From assembly GCF_013408335.1 (NCBI RefSeq), contig NZ_JACBZR010000001.1, positions 5,605,501 to 5,669,500 on the forward strand: a stretch of 64,000 nucleotides of DNA, given 5' to 3'. Below are positions 26,520 through 34,937 of the stretch, one piece after another. The notes under the pieces were generated by a model that was not told the DNA's origin, did not search any database, and saw only the letters and a program-made list of their open reading frames with translations. This DNA comes from Nocardioides panzhihuensis (lineage in GTDB: Bacteria > Actinomycetota > Actinomycetes > Propionibacteriales > Nocardioidaceae). Both the position numbers and the translations under genes were made by a program. Every line of letters begins with the position of its first letter. Within the stretch, counting starts at the first letter, position 1.

Positions 26520-27092
26520 TCAGCCCTTCCAGTAGGGGTCTCGGCCGATGAAGCCGAGGAGCTGCTCCTGGGGAGGGGCGCCGGTGCGGACCTCGAACCT
26601 GGGGCCGAACTGGCCGGAGGCGCGCATCGCGTCCTCCATCGCGGTCGCGCCGGCGAGCATTCCGGCGGCACGCTCGGAGCCGAGGTCGAAGTCGCGGCCG
26701 AGGGCTCGGGAGAGGTCCCAGGAGTGCATCCAGATGTCGGGGGTGTAGATCTCCGAGAGCGTCGCGTCGAGCGGCTTGTCGCCCATGTGCGGGTTGGAGG
26801 CCATCCGGCCCGCGGGGTCGTCGAAGAGGGCCTGTACGTCGGCGGTGTGGGTCTTCCAGGCGGCGGCCGGGTCGGCCGCGACGTCGAGCGGTGCCAGCTC
26901 CACGCCGGCCGACCCCTGAATGAAGCCGCGCGACCACTCGATCAGGTGTGAGACCACGTCCAGCGCGGTCCAGGCCGCAACCGGGCTGGGGCGGGTCCAG
27001 TCCTCGGCGGATCGGACGGAGTCGACGATCTCGGCGAATCGGGCCGCGTCGTACGCGTGCTGCTCGCGCGCGCTCAGATCGGCGACGCTCAT
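26520..27092 (-). CDS. TIGR03086-type DinB-fold metal-binding protein
   Basis: A 190-residue protein of the mycothiol-dependent-enzyme-like (DinB) superfamily. It has a four-helix bundle pattern with WTRPSPVAAWTALDVVSHLIEWSRGF near residues 32-58 (metal-ligand histidine in DVVSHLIEW) and PDIWMHSWDLSRALG (second histidine) near residue 120. The actinobacterial TIGR03086 family has these features. The exact reaction is unknown; thiol transfer or a metal-dependent detoxification is typical. Its ATG overlaps the SRPBCC gene stop (ATGA), making it the last gene of the arsR-SRPBCC-TIGR03086 operon. Confidence 0.85.
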   Translation of the reverse strand: MSVADLSAREQHAYDAARFAEIVDSVRSAEDWTRPSPVAAWTALDVVSHLIEWSRGFIQGSAGVELAPLDVAADPAAAWKTHTADVQALFDDPAGRMASNPHMGDKPLDATLSEIYTPDIWMHSWDLSRALGRDFDLGSERAAGMLAGATAMEDAMRASGQFGPRFEVRTGAPPQEQLLGFIGRDPYWKG

Positions 27093-27577
27093 GAGATCTC
27101 CTCGAGAAGGTCGTCGAGCTGCTCGTAGCCCTGGGTCACGCCCTGGTCCATGCCGCTGGACATGATCGCGGCCTGGGTCTCGAAGGACTCGACGACGCTG
27201 AGGCCGGTGAGGCGGGTGCGGCCGCCGGGGAGCGGCTCGAAGGTGAGGTACTCCAGAGAGGCGCCGTCGGGCGCGCCACGCCAGGTGAAGGTCTGCACGA
27301 TGCGTTCGTTCTGGCGCACCTCGTGGAAGCTGCCGAAGAACTGGGTGAACTCGTCACCGTCACGCTCGGCCGAGTAGGCCCACGAGCCGCCGGTGCGGAA
27401 GTCCCACTGGGTGATGTTCATGCCGATGTCGCGCGGGCCGACCCACTTGGCGTACAGCTCCTTCTCGGCGTGGGCCCGGAAGACGAGCTCCGGAGGAGCG
27501 TCGAACTCGCGGACGATGGTGATCGTCGGTGCCTCCTTGGAGGCCTCGATCGTGGTCTCGTGCTTCGTGGTGGTCAT
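27089..27577 (-). CDS. SRPBCC/AHSA1-type START-fold protein
   Basis: A 162-residue protein of the activator-of-Hsp90-like (AHSA1, Cal-C) branch: IVREFDAPPELVFRAHAEKE, KWVGPRD, FRTGGSWAY, and a C-terminal helix (SSGMDQGVTQGYEQLDDLL). Such proteins bind small hydrophobic ligands and are very often paired with an ArsR repressor, as here. The start at 27577 is chosen because AGGA lies 8 bases upstream; a longer frame runs into arsR. It overlaps both neighbours by 4 bases. Confidence 0.88.
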   Translation of the reverse strand: MTTTKHETTIEASKEAPTITIVREFDAPPELVFRAHAEKELYAKWVGPRDIGMNITQWDFRTGGSWAYSAERDGDEFTQFFGSFHEVRQNERIVQTFTWRGAPDGASLEYLTFEPLPGGRTRLTGLSVVESFETQAAIMSSGMDQGVTQGYEQLDDLLEEIS

Positions 27578-27942
27578 GATGCGTCCTGTTCTCTTGATGG
27601 TCCTCGTGATGCTCTTCGTGGTGTGCTGTCCTGCATCTCCTCGAGCAGTGCGTCCAAGCGGCGGTAGCGCTCCTCGGCCTGCTGTTGGTATCGGTCGATC
27701 CACTTCGTCATGAGGTCGAACACCTCCGCTTCCAGACGTACCGGGGCGCGGCGCGACTCACGGCTGACCAGGCCAGCCTCTTCGAGCACCTTGAGGTGCT
27801 TGGAGACCGCCTGGAGGCTGACGTCGTAGGGCTCCGCCAGCTCGCCGACCGTCGCGTCGGCCGACGAGAGCCGGGCGACGAGGTCGCGCCGGGTCGGGTC
27901 GGCCAGTGCCGCAAAGACTCGGGACAGCCTGTCCTCGCTCAT
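27574..27942 (-). CDS. ArsR-family transcriptional repressor
   Basis: A 122-residue winged-helix regulator with the ArsR pattern: FAALADPTRRDLVARLSS, then VGELAEPYDVSLQAVSKHLKVLEEAGLVSRE as the recognition helix-turn-helix, and a C-terminal coiled helix. There is no metal-binding cysteine pair, so it senses something other than thiophilic metal. This fits the ArsR subgroup that controls SRPBCC partners. The ATG at 27942 is preferred, with an AGGAG about 10 bases upstream. An in-frame ATG at 27963 has none. Two identical-arm palindromes upstream are likely its operators. Confidence 0.88.
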   Translation of the reverse strand: MSEDRLSRVFAALADPTRRDLVARLSSADATVGELAEPYDVSLQAVSKHLKVLEEAGLVSRESRRAPVRLEAEVFDLMTKWIDRYQQQAEERYRRLDALLEEMQDSTPRRASRGPSREQDAS

Positions 27943-27966
27943 CAGCCGCTCATCTCCTGCCATTTC

Positions 27967-27982
27967 TCAACCATTTGGTTGA
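27967..27982. promoter_or_regulatory. Probable ArsR operator 1
   Basis: TCAACCATTTGGTTGA has perfect 6-bp arms around ATTT, 25 bases before the arsR start. Confidence 0.65.
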
Positions 27983-28012
27983 TAAGAGCCTAGGTTGCAG
28001 ATTCCTCGTTTG

Positions 28013-28028
28013 TCAACCGTTCGGTTGA
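28013..28028. promoter_or_regulatory. Probable ArsR operator 2
   Basis: TCAACCGTTCGGTTGA has the same arms as operator 1 with a GTTC spacer, 46 bases further upstream. The pair lies in the divergent region between arsR (minus) and the GH25 gene (plus). Confidence 0.65.
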
Positions 28029-28150
28029 GTAACTTGGTTACCGGAAAATAGCCCCCGGGGGACGTGGGTTGCGGGACCATGTTGTGGCCGGACGCTTCGT
28101 TCGAGCTGATGTCTGCCGATGCACTCTCCTCCTCGGGAAAGGCCTACCCC

Positions 28151-29011
28151 ATGAGTCCTTCGCGCCGCAGATCCATGAGAGTGACCGCCGTAGCCGCCGG
28201 TCTCCTCCTTGCTGTCTCCCTCTCTCCGACCCAGTCCGCCGTCGCCGCCGAAAAAGACGACCGCCATCTCACCCAGAAGGCGAGGTCCCACGGCGTCACG
28301 TTGAAGCACGGGGCGTACGTCGGCTGGTCGACGCCCGGCTCGCACGCCAAGGGCGGTTCCCCCAGCGACACCCCGATCACCGCGCAGGCGACGGTGAGCG
28401 GCATGGACGTCTCTGGTCACCAGGGCAATGTCGACTGGGCCTACTGGTGGGGCCAGGGCAAACGGTTCGCCTACATCAAGGCGACCGAGGGCACCTACTA
28501 CCGCAACAGCACCTACTTCCCGCAGCAGTACAACGGCTCCTACAGCCAGGGCTTCATCCGCGGCGCCTACCACTTCGCCAACCCGTCCGACTCCGGCGGC
28601 GCTGCCCAAGCCGACTACTTCGTCAACAACGGCGGCGGTTGGTCGGCCGACGGCAAGACCCTGCCCGGGGTGCTCGACATCGAGTACAACCCCTACAGCG
28701 GCGGCACCTGCTACGGCCTGTCGCAAGCCTCGATGCGCTCGTGGATCTCGGCCTTCCTGAGCCGCTACCGTGCCCGCACCGGCCGCGACGCGGTCATCTA
28801 CACGACCACCGACTGGTGGACGACCTGCACCGGCAACACCTCGCAGTTCTCGGCTGCTCATCCTTTGTGGATCGCGCGCTATGCCTCTACGCCGGGGACT
28901 CTGCCGGCTGGGTGGGGGTACTACACCTTCTGGCAGTACACCTCTTCGCCGTTGGATCAGAACACCTTCAACGGTTCGCTGGAACGTCTTCGGGCGCTTG
29001 CGTTGGGGTGA
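28151..29011 (+). CDS. Secreted GH25 family lysozyme
   Basis: A 286-residue secreted muramidase. It starts with a basic signal peptide (RRRSMRVTAVAAGLLLAVSLS, cleavage near AVAA at ~residue 35). The GH25 domain starts at GMDVSGHQGNVDW (~residue 80) and carries IKATEGTYYRN, GAYHFANPS and the catalytic VLDIEYN motif (Asp-x-Glu). It ends with an FWQYTSSP strand that is the family's last conserved block. It resembles the Streptomyces cellosyl/M1-type lysozyme. The ATG at 28151 gives a normal signal peptide. It is divergent from arsR. Confidence 0.9.
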   Translation: MSPSRRRSMRVTAVAAGLLLAVSLSPTQSAVAAEKDDRHLTQKARSHGVTLKHGAYVGWSTPGSHAKGGSPSDTPITAQATVSGMDVSGHQGNVDWAYWWGQGKRFAYIKATEGTYYRNSTYFPQQYNGSYSQGFIRGAYHFANPSDSGGAAQADYFVNNGGGWSADGKTLPGVLDIEYNPYSGGTCYGLSQASMRSWISAFLSRYRARTGRDAVIYTTTDWWTTCTGNTSQFSAAHPLWIARYASTPGTLPAGWGYYTFWQYTSSPLDQNTFNGSLERLRALALG

Positions 29012-29059
29012 TCCTTTCTTCCCCGGGGGCGGGCTCGTCGAGACTTTCTCGCCTCTGGG

Positions 29060-29300
29060 GTCCTCACCGGTGGTCGAGCTTGTCGAGACCCCATCCCCGT
29101 TGGTCGAGACCCCGACCTCCGCTGGTCGAGAGCCCGACCTCCGCTGGTCGAGCCGCCGGAGCCGCTAGGCGGAGGCGTGTCGAGACCAACACAGTTCCCT
29201 GCCGGATCGTCCCACCCCGGTGGTCGAGCTTGTCGAGACCTCCCTGCCGGATCGTCCCACCCGAAGGCCGGACAGGGCCGCCGACCCGGCTTCGACGGTC
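29060..29300. repeat. Cluster of short interspersed repeats
   Basis: Within the 625-bp gene-free stretch after the GH25 gene there are two copies of the 22-bp unit GGTGGTCGAGCTTGTCGAGA(CC) at 29069-29090 and 29219-29240. There are also partial units near 29100, 29122 and 29143, and the longer repeat related to those in nuoG and the VirB6-like gene (29140-29186). Two copies of CTGCCGGATCGTCCCACC also occur. No array-like regular spacing exists. Confidence 0.85.
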
Positions 29301-29324
29301 TTCTCGACCTGCCCCGGAGTCAAG

Positions 29325-29434
29325 GACGCCCTTCGGGCGCCGGCTTCGCCGGTCGCCTTCGGCGATCCTTGACACCGGACCACGTCGAGAAAGATTTGGC
29401 TGGCTATCGGGGCGGCGGCCCGGGTATGGCGCAG
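29325..29434 (+). repeat. Left ~110-bp imperfect inverted repeat flanking the HNH gene
   Basis: This segment aligns with the reverse complement of 31033-31139 over ~110 bases, with shared blocks such as GCCGGCTTCGCCGGTCGCCT, CGGCGATCCTTGACACCG and TTGGCTGGCTATCGG. It ends ~200 bases before the HNH gene. Its own left part also folds back on itself. Confidence 0.85.
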
Positions 29435-29636
29435 CGCAATCTTGCTTCGGAACGGTGCTGTTGGAGGGGTGGGAGGGTGGCCCTTCGGGCCACTTACCAT
29501 CCACAGGACCGAGGCCGTTCGCTCACCGCGAAAACAAGGTTTGACCTGCGAATATAAGTAGAATTGAGCGGTCGAAACGAGTAGAATCAGACCCACCACG
29601 ACACGCCTCTACACACACCAGAGAGGAGGGGCGGCG

Positions 29637-30899
29637 ATGAATCTCGAACCCGAGATCAACCACTGGGGCACCAACCCCGCCGATGCGATCGACGCAGAGC
29701 TCGCTGTCCTCGAATCCTCCCTCGACAACATGCTCACTAGAGACCCCGCCTACTGGCGCACCAGCCAGAAGAAAGACCGGCTGAAGCGTCTGGAGATCAT
29801 TCAGGCCAAGCAAGCCGCTTTGAAGCTGCGGATCCTCGCTGCTGCCGGTGACATCGCCGAAGAGACCGGCGCGAAGGACGTCTCGGGGTGGATGCTCACC
29901 GAGCTCCTCGTCGACAAGAAGATCGGCCGCGCCGAAGTGAAACTGGCCGCGACGCTCGCGAAGTACGAGCTCGTTGCGGCCGGCCTCGCTGAAGGTGTCG
30001 TGTCCCAAGGCAAAGCCCGGGTGATCACCAAGGCCCTCGAGGCGGTCGAAGCCGACCCGGCAGCCAGTGCTGATGACCTGGCCTACGCGGAGAAGCTGTT
30101 GGTCGACTACGCCACCCGGCTGACCGCTGACGACCTCAAGAACATCGGGAAGCGGATCCTGGTCGAGGTCGACCCCGAACGGTTCGAGGCCGCCGAGGCC
30201 AAAGCGTTGCAGCGGGAGGAAGAACACGCCCAACGGCGCACGTTCTTCACCTCCCGCGCCAACGGCGACGGGACCGTAGACATCCACGCCCGGGTCTCCT
30301 ACGCGGTCGGGATGAGGCTGCGCACCCTCCTGGACTCCCTGGCCCAGCCGAGGAAGCTCTCTGCCGAGGACCGGGGCCGCAAAGCACCGTATGACCGGCT
30401 GCTGGGCCAGGCCTTCGCTCGGATCGTTGAGACCTACGACGTCGACCAGCTCCCCCGACATGGTGGCCACGCGACCACGGTGTTCATCACCATGGACGTC
30501 GAGGACCTCCGCAACGACCTCGGCACCGCCGCGTTGGGGTTCGACGGTGACAAGATCACCGCTGCCGAGGCCCGCCGGATGGCCTGCAACGCCGACCTTA
30601 TCCCCGTCGTGCTCGGCACAGGTTCCGAGATCCTCGACTTCGGCCGCTCCACCCGCCTCGCGCCCCCGGTCCAACACCGAGCACTCCGGCTGCGAGACAA
30701 GTGTTGCCAAGCCGAAGACTGTGATGCACCAGCGGCCTGGACCGAAGCACACCACCTGAAACCGTGGTCGGCAGGCGGGCTCACGAATCTGGCGAACATG
30801 GTGTTGTTGTGTCCCAGCGATCATCGCCGCATCCATGACCCGAACTACGACTATGAGCGTCTTCCGGATGGACGGATCCGGTTCAGCCGTCGCGTTTGA
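29637..30899 (+). CDS. DUF222/13E12-type HNH endonuclease
   Basis: A 420-residue protein with an N-terminal helical DUF222 domain (~1-330) and a C-terminal HNH nuclease. The nuclease has C-x(4)-C (CCQAEDC), EAHHLKPWSAGG, N in TNLANMVLLC, and HRRIH near the end, so all zinc and catalytic residues are present. It has the architecture of the 13E12 repeat-family proteins, which are multicopy in mycobacteria and nocardioids. A GAGAGGAGGGG ribosome site precedes the ATG. The gene lies alone, upstream and downstream of ~110-bp inverted repeats. It is likely part of a mobile or decaying repeat unit. Confidence 0.9.
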   Translation: MNLEPEINHWGTNPADAIDAELAVLESSLDNMLTRDPAYWRTSQKKDRLKRLEIIQAKQAALKLRILAAAGDIAEETGAKDVSGWMLTELLVDKKIGRAEVKLAATLAKYELVAAGLAEGVVSQGKARVITKALEAVEADPAASADDLAYAEKLLVDYATRLTADDLKNIGKRILVEVDPERFEAAEAKALQREEEHAQRRTFFTSRANGDGTVDIHARVSYAVGMRLRTLLDSLAQPRKLSAEDRGRKAPYDRLLGQAFARIVETYDVDQLPRHGGHATTVFITMDVEDLRNDLGTAALGFDGDKITAAEARRMACNADLIPVVLGTGSEILDFGRSTRLAPPVQHRALRLRDKCCQAEDCDAPAAWTEAHHLKPWSAGGLTNLANMVLLCPSDHRRIHDPNYDYERLPDGRIRFSRRV

Positions 30900-31032
30900 T
30901 CGCTCCGGGTCCGGTGCACTCGACCTTGTGAAAAATTCACGAGGTGTCATCGTCTAGTACAGCGCCCCCACGAACCTCCCGTGGCAGGACCGGCCAACCC
31001 CGGTCCCCAAGCCCGTACCCAGCCCAGACTGG

Positions 31033-31139
31033 CTGCGCCACACCCCGCCGCCGACCCGATAGCCAGCCAAAATTCTCGACGGATCACGGTGTCAAGGATC
31101 GCCGCAGGCGACCGGCGAAGCCGGCGGCCGAAGGCCGTC
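31033..31139 (-). repeat. Right ~107-bp imperfect inverted repeat flanking the HNH gene
   Basis: This is the partner of 29325-29434. It lies in the 368-bp gene-free stretch after the HNH gene and is followed by one more short interspersed unit (CTCGACAAGCTCGAT at 31142-31156). Nothing else is seen in the gap. Confidence 0.85.
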
Positions 31140-31267
31140 ATCTCGACAAGCTCGATACATCGCCTTGACTCCGGGATTCGGCGTGAACACCATCCATAAC
31201 GGGTCGGCGGCCCCAACCCGACGAAGACGACCAGCCAACCGGCCCAGACCCCGAGACCAACGAAGAC

Positions 31268-31546
31268 CTAGAGCCCCAACTGGTCCTTCCAGGACCCAAG
31301 GACCGGCGTCCATTCGAAGACCCGGCGCTCCTTGATCAGCCCGGCCGCAAGGAACGGGTCGCCGTCCACAGCCGTCTCGACAGTTGCGATCACGCCCTCG
31401 AAGAGGAGCAGGCCGGAGCCGTCGGAGGTGGGGCCGGAGAGCACCAAGTCGGGGCGGCCGGCCAGGAACGCCCGGTGGGCGTCGAGGTGCTCGGCGCGTA
31501 CGTCGGGGAGGTCGTTGTAGGTGTAGAGGACTGCGATGAGGGCCAT
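31268..31546 (-). CDS. YciI-family protein
   Basis: A 92-residue ferredoxin-fold protein: AVLYTYNDLPDVRAEHLDAHRAFLAG at the N-terminus with the conserved H-x-x-x-H pattern, then a DGSGLLLFEG strand and DPFLAAGLIKERRVFEW near the C-terminus. This matches the YCII domain, whose reaction is mostly unknown. Its ATG overlaps the end of the upstream MBL gene by one base, so the two are co-translated. Confidence 0.87.
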   Translation of the reverse strand: MALIAVLYTYNDLPDVRAEHLDAHRAFLAGRPDLVLSGPTSDGSGLLLFEGVIATVETAVDGDPFLAAGLIKERRVFEWTPVLGSWKDQLGL

Positions 31547-32178
31547 CAGAGGTCAGCTCCGTCCGCGAGACGTACGTAGCCGCGTTCGGCAGGGATCAGG
31601 TTGGCGGCCTGGGTGTCGAAGACGCCGGAGCCGAACTCGGAGTAGACCCGGTCGTGGATCGCGACCGTGCGGGAGGCGCCGACCTCGCGGGCGAAGTCGA
31701 TCAGCTCGGCGGAGCGGGCCCACGGGGCTGAGACGGGCAGGAAGAGTACGTCGACGGTCTCACCGGGGCCGTCGAGTGCGTCGCCCGGGTGGAAGATCTT
31801 CGTGTCCCCGGCCTGGATCAGGTAGCCCGAGTTGTCGAAGTGGGGCAGGTCGGCGTGGATCACCGCGTGCTTCTCGTTGACCGCTGTGACCGGGAGGCCG
31901 ACGTCGAACGACTCGCCCGGCTTCACCACCGTGGTCCGCTCGTGGACCGCGGGAGCGCTCTTCAGGATCTGCGCCGCGACCGCGCCGATGGTGTAGACCG
32001 GTGCGTCGTTGCCCTCCAAGAGGGCCGGGTTGTAGTGGTCCGGATGCTCGTGGGTGATCAACACCGCTGTCGCGCCGTCCAGCGCCTCGGGCTGGGAGAA
32101 CACACCGGGGTCGACGACCACCACCGCCCCGTCGTGCTCGATCCGGACACAGGCATGGCCGAACTTCGTGATCCTCAT
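31546..32178 (-). CDS. Metallo-beta-lactamase-fold hydrolase (UlaG-like)
   Basis: A 210-residue protein starting MRITKFGHACVRIEHDGAVV. It has the metal motif THEHPDHYN (HxHxDH) near residue 50, a GDTKIFHPGD block with Asp at ~130, and AIHDRVYSEFG with the final His near residue 183. This short form resembles UlaG-type lactonases and MBL proteins of unknown substrate. The start at 32178 gives the standard N-terminus; a longer in-frame start at 32205 adds an unconserved extension. It is co-transcribed with the YciI gene. Confidence 0.87.
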   Translation of the reverse strand: MRITKFGHACVRIEHDGAVVVVDPGVFSQPEALDGATAVLITHEHPDHYNPALLEGNDAPVYTIGAVAAQILKSAPAVHERTTVVKPGESFDVGLPVTAVNEKHAVIHADLPHFDNSGYLIQAGDTKIFHPGDALDGPGETVDVLFLPVSAPWARSAELIDFAREVGASRTVAIHDRVYSEFGSGVFDTQAANLIPAERGYVRLADGADL

Positions 32179-32235
32179 GTCGCCGAATCTATCGCGGCGG
32201 CCCACCCGCCGGGCGCCCTCTCCGGACGGGGCTGC

Positions 32236-33501
32236 TCAGGAGAGCGCGTCGCGGATGGGGACGAACTTGGCCTGGGTCTCGGCCAGCTCGGTCTCCGGGT
32301 CGGAGCTGGCCACGATGCCGCAGCCGGCGAAGAGGCGGGCGGTGCGGTCGTCGATCAGCTCGGCCGAGCGCAGCGCGATGCCCCACTCGCCGTCGCCGGT
32401 GGCGTCCATCCAGCCGACCGGCCCGGCGTAGCGGGCACGTTCCATCGACTCGATCTCGGCGATGAGCGCGACGGCGTCCTCGCGCGGGGTGCCGCCGACC
32501 GCGGCCGAGGGGTGCAGCGCGGCCGCCAGATCGAGCGAGCTCACGCCGTCGCTGGCCACGCCGGTGATGTCGGTGGCCAGGTGCATCACGTTCGGAAGCT
32601 TGAGCACGAAGGGCGCCTCGGGCACGTTCATCGAGGAGCAGTGCGGCTCGAGCGCGTCGGCGACCGACCTGGCTGCGTACTCGTGCTCCTCGAGGTTCTT
32701 CGACGACTCGGCCAGCGACGCCGCGAGGGCGTGGTCGCTGGATCCCTTCGAATGGGCTTCCTCTCCGGTCGGCCAGATCGTGCCAGCGAGCACCCGGGAG
32801 GTGACCAGGCCACGCTCGCGGCGCACGAGCAGCTCTGGGGTCGCGCCGAAGAGGTCGTCGACGTGGAACGTCCAGCAGGTCGGGTACGCAGCGGCCAGCC
32901 GCCGCAGCACGGCCCGGATGTCGATCGGGGCGCTGGCCGCGGCCAGCAGGTCGCGGGCGAGGACGACCTTGTCGAGGTCGCCGTCCTGGAGCCGGGAGAC
33001 GGCGTCGGCGACGATCCGCATCCAGTGCTCGCCGTCGACGTACGCGTCGGCGAAGACGACGTCGCGCGGGGCTTCCGGCGAGGGCGTCGGAGCCAGCGGA
33101 GGAGGCGGCGCGGCAGCCGGGCCGACGGTGGTCACCCAGGCGACGTCACCACGCTTGCCGACGATGACCGAAGGGATCTTGAGGACGGAGAAGCCCGGCA
33201 GGTCCGCGAAGGCGAAGGAGCCGAACCCGACGAGGCCGGTGCCGGGCTCGCCCACGGCGTCCGACACCGTGGAGACGGCGGCGAGCTCCTCGAACCACTT
33301 GGCGGCGTGCGCGAACCGCTCCGGTCCGGACGTACGGATCTCGGCGGCGGTGCCCCAGCCGACCAGGCCCTCGCCGTGGCGGACCCAGGACAGTACGCGC
33401 CGGCGCGCAGGAAGCAGCGCGAGCAGGTCTTCGAGCGTCTCCGACCCGGCGTCGAGGGCCACGGTCGTGGCTACCAGGGACTGCTGCTCCGACTCACTCA
33501 C
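32236..33501 (-). CDS. menF: Isochorismate synthase (MenF/EntC family)
   Basis: A 421-residue chorismate-utilising enzyme that makes isochorismate for MenD. It has conserved segments KVVLARDLL, FHVDDLFGATPELLVRRE, SRVLAGTIWPTG, SKNLEEHEYAARSV, LHPSAAVGGTPREDA, RARYAGPVGWMD and the C-terminal FAGCGIVASSDPETELAETQAKF. The arrangement is that of isochorismate synthases. The menaquinone genes around it favour MenF over a siderophore EntC. The GTG at 33501 avoids an unconserved 23-residue extension. It is transcribed divergently from the membrane protein at 33610. Confidence 0.9.
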   Translation of the reverse strand: MSESEQQSLVATTVALDAGSETLEDLLALLPARRRVLSWVRHGEGLVGWGTAAEIRTSGPERFAHAAKWFEELAAVSTVSDAVGEPGTGLVGFGSFAFADLPGFSVLKIPSVIVGKRGDVAWVTTVGPAAAPPPPLAPTPSPEAPRDVVFADAYVDGEHWMRIVADAVSRLQDGDLDKVVLARDLLAAASAPIDIRAVLRRLAAAYPTCWTFHVDDLFGATPELLVRRERGLVTSRVLAGTIWPTGEEAHSKGSSDHALAASLAESSKNLEEHEYAARSVADALEPHCSSMNVPEAPFVLKLPNVMHLATDITGVASDGVSSLDLAAALHPSAAVGGTPREDAVALIAEIESMERARYAGPVGWMDATGDGEWGIALRSAELIDDRTARLFAGCGIVASSDPETELAETQAKFVPIRDALS

Positions 33502-33609
33502 GCCCCCAGCGTATCGGCGTGGTGTCGGCGGCGACGAGTCGAAGTGATGTATGTGGCATGGACGCCCCATTTGTCATCCATCACCAGATGGGTTGTAGCG
33601 TGCGCTGGC

Positions 33610-34191
33610 GTGAGTACCAACAAAGAGCAGTCGTTCATCGCAGAGAACGGCATCACCCTCGGCATCATCGCCTTGGCCCTCTTCGTCGTGCTGGGCGTCG
33701 GCCTGCCACGGTGGGTTGGCGACTCCGAATCCCACTCCAGTGTGAAGATCACGCTCCCGGAGACTCTGTCGGGCGGCTACAAGCCGGCCGACAAGAAGTC
33801 CTCCTACGACCTCGACGTGATCAAGAAGCAGGGCGCGTCCGAGGAGCAGCTGGACCTGTTCATCAAGCAGAACGCCGCCAGCTCGAAGACCGAGGACCGC
33901 AACGTCTCCGACGCTCTCGGGTTCTCGATGGCCTCGCGCACCTACATCACCGACGACATGAAGAAGTCCGTGATGATCCGTGCCTTCGCAGGCGACGGCA
34001 GCGCCTACTACGGCGGTGGCGAGGTCTCCAAGGTGGGCGACAACGTCTGCTACTCCAGCGCCGACCAGCAGAGCGGTCAGACCCAGGCGACCTGCTCGCA
34101 CGCCTCCAGCGATCTGACCGTCCAGGCGACCGCCGCGTCGAAGGAAGACGCGGCGAAGTACGCCGACGAGATCTTCGAGAAGCTGGCCTGA
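33610..34191 (+). CDS. Hypothetical single-span exported protein
   Basis: A 193-residue protein with one N-terminal hydrophobic helix ([18 protein letters not shown], residues ~14-32) and an extracytoplasmic domain rich in Lys, Asp and Ser. The domain has two cysteines (VCYSS and ATCSH) likely to form a disulfide. No known motif is seen. The GTG at 33610 gives the short cytoplasmic N-terminus; reading further upstream only runs antisense to menF. It ends 37 bases before menG. Confidence 0.75.
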   Translation: MSTNKEQSFIAENGITLGIIALALFVVLGVGLPRWVGDSESHSSVKITLPETLSGGYKPADKKSSYDLDVIKKQGASEEQLDLFIKQNAASSKTEDRNVSDALGFSMASRTYITDDMKKSVMIRAFAGDGSAYYGGGEVSKVGDNVCYSSADQQSGQTQATCSHASSDLTVQATAASKEDAAKYADEIFEKLA

Positions 34192-34228
34192 GTTCGGGCC
34201 TGACGGAGACCCGAGACAGAATCAGCCC

Positions 34229-34918
34229 GTGACCCGAGCAGATCTGGACAAGCAGCCCGGCGAGGTTCGTCGCATGTTCGACGCGGTGGCCAAGCGCTAC
34301 GACCTCACCAACGACGTACTCTCGCTCGGCCAGGACCGACGCTGGCGACGCGAGGTCATCAAGGCCGTCGCCCCGAAGCCGAGCGAGCTCGTGCTCGACC
34401 TCGCCGCCGGCACCGGCACCTCGTCCCAGCCGTTCTTGGACGCCGGCGCCGACGTGGTCCCCACCGACTTCTCGATCGGCATGCTCCGGGTCGGCAAGGA
34501 GGCGAAGCCGCACCTGCCGTTCACGGCCGGTGACGGCACCAAGCTGCCTTACCGCGACGGGACCTTCGACGCGGTGACGATCTCGTTCGGCCTGCGCAAC
34601 ATCGTCGACCCCGAGGCCGGCCTGCGTGAGCTGCGCCGGGTCACCCGACCTGGCGGACGGATCGTGGTCTGCGAGTTCTCGCACCCAACCTGGAAGCCGT
34701 TCCGGACGGTCTACGTCGAATATCTGATGAGGGCGCTTCCGCCGGTCGCGCGAGCGGTGTCTTCCTCCCCGGAAGCGTACGTCTATCTCGCCGAGTCGAT
34801 CCGGGCATGGCCCGACCAGGCAGGTCTCGCCGACATGCTGTCCTCAGCAGGTTGGCAGTCGCCGACGTGGACGAATCTCTCAGCCGGGATCGTCGCTCTT
34901 CATCACGCAACCGCTTGA
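34229..34918 (+). CDS. menG: Demethylmenaquinone methyltransferase
   Basis: A 229-residue SAM-dependent methyltransferase that performs the last step of menaquinone synthesis. It has the UbiE/MenG N-terminus ([28 protein letters not shown]), SAM motif [13 protein letters not shown] (~residue 57), the [24 protein letters not shown] block and an [12 protein letters not shown]-terminus. In a menaquinone-only actinobacterium the UbiE role in ubiquinone is not relevant. GTG start. Confidence 0.93.
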   Translation: MTRADLDKQPGEVRRMFDAVAKRYDLTNDVLSLGQDRRWRREVIKAVAPKPSELVLDLAAGTGTSSQPFLDAGADVVPTDFSIGMLRVGKEAKPHLPFTAGDGTKLPYRDGTFDAVTISFGLRNIVDPEAGLRELRRVTRPGGRIVVCEFSHPTWKPFRTVYVEYLMRALPPVARAVSSSPEAYVYLAESIRAWPDQAGLADMLSSAGWQSPTWTNLSAGIVALHHATA

Positions 34919-34937
34919 TCTCTGCGAAAGTTCAACT

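Noticed and set aside
27089..27703. Longer minus-strand start for the SRPBCC protein
   Set aside because: It would run through the end of arsR and lacks a ribosome site; AGGA is correctly spaced before 27577.
29060..29300. Repeated GGTCGAG...TCGAGACC units considered as a CRISPR array
   Set aside because: Spacing is irregular, units vary, no unique spacers of constant length exist and no cas genes are near.
31789..33609. A very long plus-strand frame leading into the gene at 33610
   Set aside because: It is antisense to menF and the MBL gene, whose minus-strand products are clear family members.
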